Source: Fulvia fulva
Taxonomy: Eukaryota; Ascomycota; Dothideomycetes; Mycosphaerellales; Mycosphaerellaceae
Reading direction: 5' to 3'
Assembly (NCBI RefSeq): GCF_020509005.1
Contig: NC_063016.1
Span: 2,728,001 to 2,792,000, forward strand
Length of the DNA: 64,000 bases
Shown here: positions 12,986 to 23,383 of the stretch, in pieces
Position numbering within the stretch: position 1 is the stretch's first letter
How the letters are laid out: every line of letters begins with the position of its first letter
Position numbers and translations under genes: made by a program
Notes under the pieces: model-generated
What the model saw: only the letters and a program-made list of their open reading frames with translations
Database searches by the model: none
Told to the model about the DNA's origin: nothing

Positions 12986-13339
12986 AGTATCGACTTGTAT
13001 ACCCCGGTGACCTTCCTTAGGCATTAGTTTTAGATCTTCGCTAACGGCGCGACGAGTCCCTTTAATAGGTAAGCCCTCTTACCTAAGGACTATACTTAGC
13101 TACTATAGGTAAGGACTAGCCGTATAATAGCCGTATATAGAAGTCGTAACTACCGAAAGTCCGCTCCCTATATAGACGTAGTGAGCCTCTAGTATAATAC
13201 TATATTCTGTTTAGCTTTCCGTAATATTGCCTATACGTACTTCCTCTACCGTAGCGCCGGGTCTACCTACAGTCCGAGGATCCTAAGCTAATTTGCCGGG
13301 TTAGTCGTATACCCTTTATCTAGATAGAAGCTTATATAT
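12986..13339 (-). mobile_element. LINE A ORF2 fragment, reversed
   Basis: The sequence is the reverse complement of LINE A ORF2 downstream of the RT (compare 11715-12070). It is joined head-on to the TCTA tail of the preceding LINE A copy. The identical junction occurs, reversed, at about 27863, and the fragment is cut at its other end by the same copia insertion. This shows that the two places share one origin. The last five bases (TATAT) are one copy of the copia target duplication. Confidence 0.85.
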
Positions 13340-13573
13340 TATTAAGAATATATAGGCCGTAGGTCAAGTATAAGGGTATAGGTGTGTTATATAACTAGAT
13401 TACGTAACTAGGATTTACTAGCCTAGAGGCTAGTAAATATCCGGACACCTAGTATCTACCTATACTAATACTAGCGATACTATATATAGATATACGCTAT
13501 CCTATTAGGTCCTTCTTCGTCTTTTATATAATCTACCGTCTTCTACTACTACGTAACTCGTACCTATTTAATA
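13340..13573 (+). repeat. Copia copy 1, 5' LTR
   Basis: The 234-bp LTR begins TATTAAGAA (TG mutated to TA) and ends in TTTAATA (CA mutated to TA). Its variant bases match the 5' LTR of copy 2 (27273-27506). Confidence 0.88.
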
Positions 13574-13602
13574 GGTTATAAGCCCGGGTTAGTAACTCGG
13601 TG
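13574..13602 (+). other. Putative half-tRNA primer-binding site
   Basis: Directly after the LTR the sequence begins GGTTATAAGCCCGGG. It resembles the primer-binding site of copia-type elements that pair with the anticodon arm of initiator tRNA-Met. TATAAG would derive from TATGAG by RIP, restoring an ATG that would pair with a CAU anticodon. The assignment rests on position and similarity only. Confidence 0.4.
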
Positions 13603-16600
13603 TTTCACCCTCGATAAAGTCGTATTAGAGGTTTTCCTCTTTAGAATAAAAGGAAGGTAGACTAGAGGCCGCACCCGCCTTATATAGGAAGCTATAGCCG
13701 TGCTATAGGTATATATAAGACGTAAAAGAGCCTAGTAAGGCACTGTTAGACTCCGAGTTAGGGAGCCTATACTAATACCTTAGACAAGTAGGCGAGCTTA
13801 CTAAGAAGAGTCGCTCTCCGGACATCGCGTTCGTATCGACTAACTGTTTATTCTAAGAGAGCCGTAGTGTCTTAGAAACCCCCTCTACTAAGAGAGTTAC
13901 GCTATAGTGTCTTAGTACTAATACGATCCTTACCGACCGACTTTCCTCCTCTTCCCGGCGGATAGCCATCCTCTCCGCTATTAACCTCGCGTTCGGTTTA
14001 TCCCATTTCGATCCGATCGCGTACGACCGAATATATCCTTTTACCTAAGGGTAGCTAACCTGTCCCTTAACTTACAAAAAATAGAGAACGAGACTAGGTT
14101 TATAAGAAAGAGAGTAGCACCTCTTCTAATAAGAGAGAACCACGAAACATAGTTCAAGCTAATAAGAATATACCTAGTATTAAAGCAGGTTGACTAGGTC
14201 CTCGAAGACATTATTACGGACATTCTCGCTATAACCCTAGCGACACCCTCTATATTATCGGAGTTATCCCTTCCTTTAGGTTAAGCGATAAGGAAGGCAT
14301 CGTATAGACGGCATAATATAACGGCCCTATATAAGATGTATATCTATCTGTCGACAGATAACTAAGAGATGATATACGAGATCCGGTATATAAAGGAGTT
14401 ATAGGAATAGGCTGAAGCTAAATATAAGAGAAGACTTCTCGCTACTAGAAGAAGTTTGCTTTAGTAATACACCAATTTCGTAATAATAGAGGACTAGTCA
14501 ATAGATAACGCCTAGTAGGAGCTTAGCTCAATTGTAAGGAGGGCTGTTTCAATCTCGCCTTAGTTCTAAGACATTAAGACTAAGGACAGAAAGATCTAGT
14601 AACTCTTAGTAGCTCTACTAGACTCATTTAGCTCAATTTGCGATGCAATTAATGCCTAGGTGAATCTCTTACTACAAGACATTCTTACAATTCTTAGGGA
14701 GAAGTAAGAATCAATAACTTATTAAGGGATAGCTATGTTCGCTAAGAAGGGTTTCTAGGGCAAGCTTACGTACTATCTCTACGGTAGTGACCATTTTATA
14801 AGTAAGTGCCTACACATTTCTGTAGCTTAGTAGGCTATTAGGAACAAGGACAAACTAGCTAGGGTTATCTACCCTACTAAGAGACAACCGTTACCACCTC
14901 GTAGGAGGCTATTATTACTAAATCTTCGTAATGTCCTTAAGGTAATAACGGACCTTATAAAGTAGATAAAGGAGAGCCGCAAGCCAAAGGCCTCCTCTAG
15001 TAAGCCTATAAGGGCCTATACGACCTAGGAAGACGTATAAGACTCTAAGATACTATTAGAAGATGATCATGTTGATAAGGTTACCTATTCTACTATAGAA
15101 GCTAAAGGTAAGTACCCCTCGTCCGAGTAGTTACTTAACTCTTATACTTCATTATATATAACTGACTAAGAATTACTATTTAGGACACTAAAGCCTCTTT
15201 AAAAGAGGAAGTAGATCAAGGTTAGGGGTGGCTATCTATAAGCTATATATATAGGAAGTGTAGTAATAGGTAGTCCTTCTAGAAAGCAAATTGTCTTAGA
15301 AAATGTCTTGTTTGTTCCTAGCCTTAGAGTTAGTCTTGTTTCGTAGAATCAGTTTAGCTAATAGTTTGCTATCTGACTACCTAGTTTCACCCTGAAATCC
15401 TTGTCTAGTAAACCCGTTGTCTAGACTAAACTTCGAGGAGGAGTACCGTTTATCTACTCGATCTCGGAAATTCTTAAGCTATAGTATACTAGTATACTCT
15501 CTTAAGAACGTAGTTTTAACACTATCGAAGGCCGATAACGGTAGATCTATACAGAACCTACCCGAGTCATTAACACTATAGCAACCGCTGTCTATATAAC
15601 TTCTCCCTCCCCTAAAGGACATTAGGGAATACTAGAAGTTTAGAGATCAGGGTACTCTAATAAAAGAAAAAGAAGATGTCGTTCAGTTCGACCTATCCGA
15701 ATACCTAGCGCTACCTTAGGTTGTAGGCAACAAGAGGTTAAGGGGGGACGGAGATGATAACTCTAAAGAGTATAAGGCTAAACACTATAAGGCTCTTATC
15801 GCCTAGATGTTCTATCTAGACCCTATAATAAGCTAGGTAGAGGAGATTCTGAACGACGTAGAAGAACATACATTTGCTACTATTAGGTAGGCCATAGCCT
15901 ATCAGTAGGAAGTGCTAATCCCAAAGTCCTATAAGGTAGCCGTAGGAGACCCTAAATAGGGATATATATAGAGAGAGGCAATCGAGAACGAACTTATTAC
16001 CTTAGTAAGCAATAATACCTAGGAAGCAGTTATACCGCTAAAGGGTACGAATCTAATTACTTCTAGGTGGGTCTTTGATATAAAAAGAATAATTAGTAGA
16101 GCTATTAAGAAGTTCAAGGCAAGACTAGTTATAAGAGGGTTTTTATAGAAATATAGGGTTGACTTCGAAGAGACCTTTATACCTACTATTAGACATAATA
16201 CTCTCCGAGTATTTATATTAGTAGTATATAAGAGAGATCTCGAGATGTACCTAGTAGATGTGAATAATGCTTTTACCTAAAGTAGCCTTCTTAAAGACAT
16301 CTATATAATCCTACCCCTAGGAGTTGAAGCACCTCTAAACATAGTATTTAAGGTCCTACGAAGCCTTTATAGGCTTAAGTAAGCAGCTAGAGACTAGAAC
16401 GCTAACCTACTTACCTATAGAGAGCTACGAGCATTTAGTGCCTATAGCTCCTATAGATAAGAGGTGTAATAAACAGGATTACTAGAGCTATAATAGTACC
16501 TAGATATAGCTAATAACAATGACAAGGCTAGACTTAGTATTCCCCCTTAGAAGAATTAGCTTATATATTGCTAATCCCTCGTAGTAGTATATAAAGGCTT

Positions 16601-17228
16601 TAAAGAAGCTCTCCCGATACCTACGGTCGTACCTAGACCTAGGTCTTATATATAGAAAGGGAGGGGGCAATCTCTAGGGATAATCGGACTCTAACTACGC
16701 TATAGACAAAGTGGATAGAGTCTCAATTCTAGGATACGTATAGTTCCTTTATAGATTACCTATGTCCTAGATAAGTAGGAAGTAGAAGTCTATTATAACA
16801 TTAACAATAGAAGCTAAGTTTATAGCTATAAACGTAGCCGTAAAGTAGTTACAATTTTTTGCTACTGTCCTTAGGGAAATAGGGTGCCTAGAACTAGTGG
16901 GAAAGAGCTCTTTCTAGCCGAGTATAAGGGTAAGCAAGGGCACTATTAACGAGCTAAGGCTAGTCAAGCTTATAGGTAATAACTAAGCCGCTTTAACACT
17001 TGTTAAAGATGCCTATATATATAAAAGGTCAAAGCATATTAATGTTATATATAACTATATCAGACATCTCTAGTAGTAGAAGAAGATTGTAGTAAACTAC
17101 TACTATATAAAGGACATAGCTACTAATAGGTTAATAAAGCCCCTTAATAGCTAGTAGTTCTAGAACTTTATAAGGCAGCTCTAGCTTACGTAAAGGGAAT
17201 GTAGGAGACTATATGGCCTAAGTAGGAG

Positions 17229-17462
17229 TGTTAAGAACATATAGGCCGTAGGACAAGTATATAGGTATAGGTATGTTATATAACTAGATTACGTGACTAT
17301 AGTTTACTAGCCTATAGGCTAGCAAACATCCGGACACCTAGTATCTACCTATACTAATACCGGCGATACTGTATATAAATATACGCTATCGTATTAGGTC
17401 CTTCTTCGTCTTTTGTATAATCCGCCGTCTTCTACTACTACGTAACTCGTACCTATTTAATA
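17229..17462 (+). repeat. Copia copy 1, 3' LTR (probably chimeric)
   Basis: The 234-bp LTR begins TGTTAAGAAC. The first third matches the 3' LTR of copy 2, while the remainder differs at several positions. It abuts LINE B instead of the expected LINE A target duplication. Confidence 0.8.
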
Positions 17463-20058
17463 AGGAATAACTATATAAAGTGTACTATCTAGGCTAGGAT
17501 ACTTTTTATTCTAAGGATGTATAGGAGCCTTATATAGGACACGTTGTCGAAAGCCCCTAATATATCTAGTAAAAGTAGTAAGGCTACCTTCTTATTACTA
17601 TAGTACTAGATATGTCTAATTTGCTCTATAATCAGTTTGACTACTATAAGGGTAGATCTCTTTTATCTCCCCCCTATTTATATTGCCGGGAGGAGGTTAT
17701 ATTCTTCTACTATCCCGGTGAGCCTTATAGCTACGACCTTCTCTAGGAGCTTCCCTAGTATATTTAGTAACGCAATTAGTCTATGTGACTTCAACTTGGT
17801 ATAGTCTTCCTTTTAGGGTTTCCTTAGGACGTAAGTTAGTAATTGCCTAAAGGCCTTTAGGCAATACCCCTACTTTATGTACTAGGTGAAGATTGGCGTA
17901 AGCACTAGAGTAATAAGGCTACTACTAGCTTTTAGGTAATAGTTAGGGATCTTATCTAGGCCTAGGGCTTTGTTACCCTTTAGTTTCTTAATAATGTTTC
18001 CGATCTCTATAGTAGATACTTACTAGTTAGCCTCCCTTAGCGGAGGAATGTATATTCCTAGGATGTTACTTAGGTCTGCCTCTACCTAAGTCCTAAAGAA
18101 GTGGTCTACGAATGCTTTCGCTTTCCCTATCGGAGTGGTTTACGTTTCCCCGTCTTAGTCCTATATTAAGGGAAACTAGGGCGGGGAGTTTCGTTCCTCG
18201 TCTAGTTTCCTAGCCTATTCTACTAGTCTCTAGATTTGTTCCGGGTGTTCTATAATCATCCCTATAGTTGACCTCTACTCCTACGTCTTATCTCTTCTAA
18301 TCTACGCCTTCTTTACTTTATATGCGTTATTATAGGCTTCCTAGTTTGCTTAGGTACGTCGTTACTCCTATCTCCTTCTTGCTCTCCTTACCTCCTTAAC
18401 TTTAGCTATATACTCTAGTGTCTAGTATAGCTTCTAGTATAGCGACCATCTCTTCTTAGGTATATAGGCCTAGGCTACCCTTTGTATAGCTTCTATTAGC
18501 TGCTCTACTACTTAGTCGATCCCCTCCGTTATATATATATTGTTAATGTTTACCTATTCTAGTTCGCCTTCTAGCCGCTACTATACTAGTGTCTACTCGG
18601 CCTACTTCTAGTAGAGCCTCCTCTTAGGTTCCCTCTCCTCCTTAACTATAAGTTAGATGTCGGTTTGGATTAGATAGTAGTCTAATAAGGACTCTAGTTA
18701 GTCATTAACTATATAGCTTTCTACCCGTCGTATTAATGCGTAGGACATAAAGTATAGGTCTAGCGTGCTAGAACTATTGTTTCTAGCCTAAGTTTCTATT
18801 CCCTTTAGCGTGATTAAGTCTATTTAGGCTGTTTCTATCTGACTAATAAGCCTCCCTACTAAGAAGTAGTGTACTAGGGTAAAGTCCGATCCCTACTTTA
18901 GGTAGTAGAGGTTAAAATCTCCTATTACGATATTATAGTTTTGTTGGTCTATTACTTTCGGGAGCCTTCCTAGCGTATGTAGTTATGTGCTGCTTCTAGA
19001 CTCTAGAGGTAGGTTGTATACGCTATAGATTAGGACCTAGCCTTAAGTTGTTTTAAGCTATACTATAGTAATATCCCTATCGGTTCTCGGCTAGGCCTAC
19101 TAGTCCTCTACTAGTACCTTCTTACTAACATAGATATATGTTCGTAGGACTCCCTCGGTTCTGTTTATTACTACGTAGTATCTCGAGTCTCGTATAGTTA
19201 ATAGAATCCTAGAGTATAGGTTGATCTATAGTTCCTATATTACTATAATGTAGTGTTCCTCCGGGTCTAAGGCTTGTAGAAAGCTCCTTTAGACCTTGTC
19301 TTTACTTCTGTTTACATTATACTAAATGATTAATAGTCTGTTAGTATAAGGCATTAGGACATGTTTGTGTCTAGGTCCGTTTAGTCTTACTATTAGTCTT
19401 GCTATTAGTTTTCCCGTCCCTCCTCCTATTCTTCCCTTTAGGATTAGCTCCCTATTATTTAGTTGATTCTTATTTGTCTATTGCTCTACGCTGCCTTATA
19501 TAAGAACGTTAGTCTCCCTATTACTAGTACTATTTATAGCTCCTCTTATAGCCGGGGTCTCTTATTCGGGTAGGTAGTTCTTTCTAGTTATTTCTATTCA
19601 CCTACTAGGAACCTAGTTAGTGTTATTACCCTTACTTCCCGCGCTCTCTACTAGGCTAATAGTCTAACTAGGTATTAGTTTGACTATACCGGGTGTTTTC
19701 TCCTATATACTACGTATCTTATATCCTCCTTCCGTTTTTAGTACTCTTAGGTCGCGTAATCACTAGTATAGTAGGAGTAGACTAGTGTAGCTTTACTATA
19801 CTTTAGGGTAATATGTCCGTACTGTTAATAGTTAAAACATTAAAGGATTCTATAGTTGCTCTAATAGATTTCTATATCCAGCCTCTTAAAGTCCTAGTAT
19901 AACCCTTAGTCTAAGACCTTGTTCGCTTACTCTAGTATTATAACCTATAAGATTAGCGAGGAGGCCCTCTTGCCCTCCTCTATCTTCTTCTTAACCTACG
20001 CTGTCTTTATAATCTATAGTCCTAGTACTGTTACCTAGTTTTGCCTCTAGAGGTTTAG
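17463..20058 (-). mobile_element. LINE B (Tad1-like), reversed, truncated in RT
   Basis: The reversed sequence matches the LINE B copy at 57950-60040. Running right to left it covers the end of ORF1, the ORF2 endonuclease (about 19320-18740) and the first part of the RT, and is cut at 17463 by the copia LTR before the FV(D/N)-type catalytic box. The knuckle relic of ORF1 lies near 19780-19840 (CFNY-QYGHI-type). It is RIP-mutated throughout, and ORF1 continues beyond the TRIM insertion at 20655. Confidence 0.8.
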
Positions 20059-20265
20059 TATTACGTTAGAAGTATAGGAAGTTATTATACGGGCTTATAT
20101 AGGGTGTTTCAAAAGCAGGTTGTGTATTGCATATGTCTATCTAGAATGGACAAGTGTTGCTCTTAAAGAGGCTATAGGTGACTAATCAGTCACCTGATTC
20201 TTAGCGTACGTGGCCTCAAGTTTTGATAATAGGATGTTGCCTATATGTACGCTCGGATCGCGACA
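20059..20265. repeat. TRIM-like element, left LTR
   Basis: This 207-bp copy differs from the right copy by a handful of transitions, all of the CpA/TpA or TpG/TpA type. It contains the hairpin-capable sequence GGTGACTAATCAGTCACC near 20177-20194. Confidence 0.78.
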
Positions 20266-20447
20266 CACCCCCTCAGCTCGTGCGCTAGAGTGAATGAGCT
20301 GATTCCTATGTGATCGCGTGCACCCTGTTATAACTACCCCCCTACCTATAGTAGTGACGTTAGGCCCTCGGTGTTGCTACTGCTATAGTAAGGGTAAGTT
20401 AGCTGTTTCAAGTGAAGTGAGCTGAGGTGAGTGAGGTGAGCTTTGTA

Positions 20448-20654
20448 TATCACGTTAGAAGTGTAGGAAGTTATTGTACGGGCTTATATAGGGTGTTTCA
20501 AAAGCAGGTTGTGTATTACATATGTCTATCTAGAATGGATAAGTGTTGCTCTTAAAGAGGCTATAGGTGACTAATCAGTCACCTAATTCTTAGCGTACGT
20601 GGCCTCAAGTTTTGATAATAGGATGTTGCCTATATATACGCTCGGATCGCGACA
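20448..20654. repeat. TRIM-like element, right LTR
   Basis: This is the 207-bp copy of the left LTR, starting TATCACG and ending GCGACA. It is followed by the TTTAG target duplication. Confidence 0.78.
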
Positions 20655-21247
20655 TTTAGTGTATCCCTTTATATATTAAAGGTTCGTAGGGCCCTATACG
20701 CAATTACTATGTACTATTAATAGGAGACTTTTGCTATACTTCCGATCTTTAGTGTCTACTCCTTATTTATTTCGAGGGCCTTCTTGTCCTATACGTGTGC
20801 TATAAACAGCTTGACCCCTTTATTATCTACCCTTGCCCCTACTATTCCCTTTACTCCGATCTTCTCGACTATCTCCCTCCCGGTTATCTTTCCTATCTCT
20901 TCCTTCTCTTTCTAGTCCGTAATATAGACTCGTAGTACTATACTCTAAGGGGGGTTAGGTTAGCTCGCGATTGTTACCTAGGTCGTTAGGCCCTAGGTCT
21001 GTCTCGGGTCTCTTTAAGGGTTATTTCTTACGTTTCGTGTTACTGCCTCGATTACTATATTAATCGTAGTGCTTATTTGTCGTTTAAGCGCCTTTAGTCC
21101 CCCGAGTAGTTCGCTTATTACTCCTTTTAGTGCTCTCTCCGGAAACCTCCCTTCTTCTACCGCTACTATCTCTTCCGCCTTCTTATAGAGCGTCCTCTAC
21201 TCGTCTCCCCCTTACTCTCGGTCGTCTACTACCGTCGTCGTCGCCAT
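20655..21247 (-). pseudogene. LINE B ORF1, N-terminal part (interrupted)
   Basis: This stretch resumes LINE B ORF1 after the TRIM. Read on the minus strand, an ATG at 21245-21247 opens a frame starting MATTTVVDDRE. It continues with a charged, helix-prone region (LYKKAEEIVAVEEGRF, then KALKRQIS) up to the insertion, with TAG stops where Trp or Gln is likely. It would be the N-terminus of the Gag-like RNA-binding protein whose zinc knuckles lie near 19800. No intact product is possible. Confidence 0.6.
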
Positions 21248-21259
21248 TTTTCCGTAGAC

Positions 21260-23000
21260 GTATTACTTACTATCTATATAATCTCTGCCGTTATCGTCGT
21301 CGCGATATACTAGTGCCTACTTTAACTTGTCGTTTAGCTTGTCCTAGATATCGTCGATAAGTTCCTTATCTATCTTCTCTAGGTAGTACCCGTGCTCTAG
21401 GAACTTAGTATAAAATACGTTAAATGTACGATTACCTTAGGTGTAGTTATTATAAGCCTTCTTATACTTCTTAAGCTTATAGTGCTCGCCGTAAGAGTCG
21501 TTTAGTACTGTTATTAACTTACGCTAACCGGTCACCTTCTTCTTATATAGCCGTAGGCGGGCGTTAGTATTACCGACGACGAAGTTATTAAACACTACTA
21601 AGTATACTATAGATAATCGGCTACATAACTCTTCTATAGTTATATAGTCCTCTACTTTCTCCTTCTACTCTACAAATCCTAGTTCATCCTTATAATTAGG
21701 TATATTAGCTAAGAATATAGGAATCTTCCTCGAGTTAATTAGGTTACGGGTACCGCCGTTACTACGCTAGATAGCGGTATTAACTAAGACTACCGTAGTG
21801 TTATTATTATCGCTAGCTACGGTAGAGGTAGCCTTCTTAGTCTTCGTTATACCTATCTTAATACTAGAGTCCTCGCCGTCGAGTAGCTTCTCGAGGGCGG
21901 ACTTCTACCTCGTAGGAGGTAGTAGAGGTGTCGGTTCCTTAGGCTTTAGCTAAGCGATATAGTTATCGCGCTCCTTTAGCTAGGCTTATAGATCCGTAAT
22001 AAACGCGGTAGTACGCTTACCTAAGCTCTACTTAGTAGCTAACTTAGTCTAGGTTACTTCGAGTTCGCTAGCTAGATCTATATTACGACTACGTAAGTTC
22101 TTAATCTTAGCGGCCGCCTTCTTACTAAACTTCTTTAGGTAAGTAATTCTAGCTACTAAGTCCTTATCGTCTCTAAGCTCGTCGAGTATTACTTAGAGCG
22201 ATACTAACTTATCCTTATACCGATTAGACTTAGCCTAGAGCCGACTCTTCTAAGTAGTTAATACCTCCCGTACCTCCTTAAGACCGAGGTAGGCGAGACG
22301 GTGTTTGTCTAGGACATCTAGCTAGGCTTCTAGGTTCTTAGTAACCGAGCGAGAAAGCTCCTCGGCTATAGCGATCTAGAACTCGGTAGGGTTATACCGT
22401 AGCCTATATTCTACCTCTTCGCCCTTCTAGGTAAAGTTCATTAGTATTATATAGCGGTAGCTACGATGTTCCTCCTTCCGCGTACGTATACCCTATTATA
22501 AGGTCTTATCCTCTCTACCTATACGGAGTCGAGTTTCCTTCTTAGACTAACGACGTTTATACTTATTACGTAGTAGCTCTTAGTACTTGTAGCGCCGACG
22601 TTCTTCCTCTTACTAACGAGCCTACTTAGTATCTCCGCGACCCTAAGTCTCGTTCTATATCTCTTACGCTATATTATATAGTCGTTCTATACCTACGGTA
22701 TCGTCGAAATCCGGATCCTACTACGACTCGTCTTCTACCTCTTACTACGCTACGCTAAGTACGCCATTCCGCTTTTATCGGGCTTCTCGGAGGAACGCCT
22801 TCGTAAGAGGGTTTAGGTTAAGTCTTAGGATAAAGGATAATTCGTCTAGTCTAATAGTCGTATTAGTACCTACGGCTATTCGAGTCTTAGTCGTACGCGG
22901 TAGTAGTAGCGATACGTAGTCTATAATCGTACGGCTCGGCGATCTAAGGGCGGTAGAACTTAATAATACGGATAAGGCGTAAGATAGGGTATAAACATAT
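21260..23000 (-). pseudogene. Retrotransposon gag-like relic with coiled coil
   Basis: Read on the minus strand, the translation gives a long charged coiled-coil-like part (about 22350-21960), then a capsid-like part. The capsid-like part contains a NNFVVGNTNARL block near 21575 and, toward 21350, a block with FLEHGYYLEKI. This order resembles fungal gypsy Gag proteins. No protease or RT follows, so it is an isolated fragment next to LINE B. It is RIP-mutated with many stops. An alternative is that it is an unusually long upstream part of LINE B ORF1. Confidence 0.5.
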
Positions 23001-23157
23001 TAATACCTTAGAATCGAATAAGTTCTACGAAGAAGAGAAGGTAAGAAAGTCGCGAAGCTATAATAAAGTAAACGTCGAGGTTGGAGTCTAGAGACCGGGC
23101 GCGCTAGCGTACTAGGTCACGTAGTACTAAGTATAGTCTTACGAGGTGAACCGTAAT
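23001..23157. other. Unassigned RIP-mutated spacer
   Basis: This short stretch lies between the gag-like relic and a LINE A fragment. I see no match to the other elements in the window. It may be the leader or LTR remnant of the gag-like element. Confidence 0.3.
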
Positions 23158-23383
23158 AATAGCGACGCTACTCCTAGCCCTAGAATCCTAGAGCACCGCT
23201 ACGAGCGGCTTCGTAGACGATATAAATATCCTAGCGTAGTCGTCCTCGACTAAGGAGAACTATAGGCTACTAGAAGAGAAGCACAAGATCTATAAGGACT
23301 AGGCTAGGAGGTATATAGCTCGGTTTGCCCTAGAAAAGTACAATCTAATATACTTTACGCGCCGGCTACGGTTCTATAATATA
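23158..23383 (+). mobile_element. LINE A RT fragment, left of copia copy 2
   Basis: The sequence matches LINE A 11494-11720 and includes the FVDD-type RT box (here FVDDINILA, near 23210-23240). It is interrupted by copia copy 2 and resumes at 27507. ATATA at 23379-23383 is the left target duplication. Confidence 0.85.

Larger units (their letters stand above)
13340..17462 (+). mobile_element. Ty1/copia element, copy 1, internally deleted
   Basis: Two 234-bp LTRs bound a 4123-bp element. Internal translations show a copia Gag-like region (about 14050-15000), a short protease region, and an RT region with YLVDVNNAF near 16250-16275 followed by SLYRLK. A copia RNase H ends with a KHINV motif near 17030-17050. 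Relative to copy 3 (33770-39149) it lacks about 1.1 kb around 15530, where integrase should be, and a few hundred bases within the RT near 16430. The copy is therefore a deletion derivative as well as RIP-inactivated. It has the same length as copy 2, which is its inverted duplicate. Confidence 0.88.
20059..20654. mobile_element. TRIM-like miniature LTR element, little affected by RIP
   Basis: Two 207-bp direct repeats (20059-20265 and 20448-20654) flank a 182-bp interior. The unit is bounded by TTTAG at 20054-20058 and 20655-20659, a 5-bp target duplication inside LINE B ORF1. The repeats read TATYACG at the start (TG converted to TA) and CGCGACA at the end, giving the TG...CA ends of LTRs. 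The interior has no ORF, and a G/A-rich run (20411-20440) precedes the second repeat, where a polypurine tract would lie. These features match terminal-repeat retrotransposons in miniature, which rely on other elements for proteins. I cannot find a convincing primer-binding site. Many CpA/TpG sites survive, so the insertion probably post-dates most RIP of LINE B. Confidence 0.75.

Noticed and set aside
21130..21360. Ser/Leu-rich 76-codon plus-strand frame
   Set aside because: It is antisense to LINE B ORF1 and the gag-like relic.
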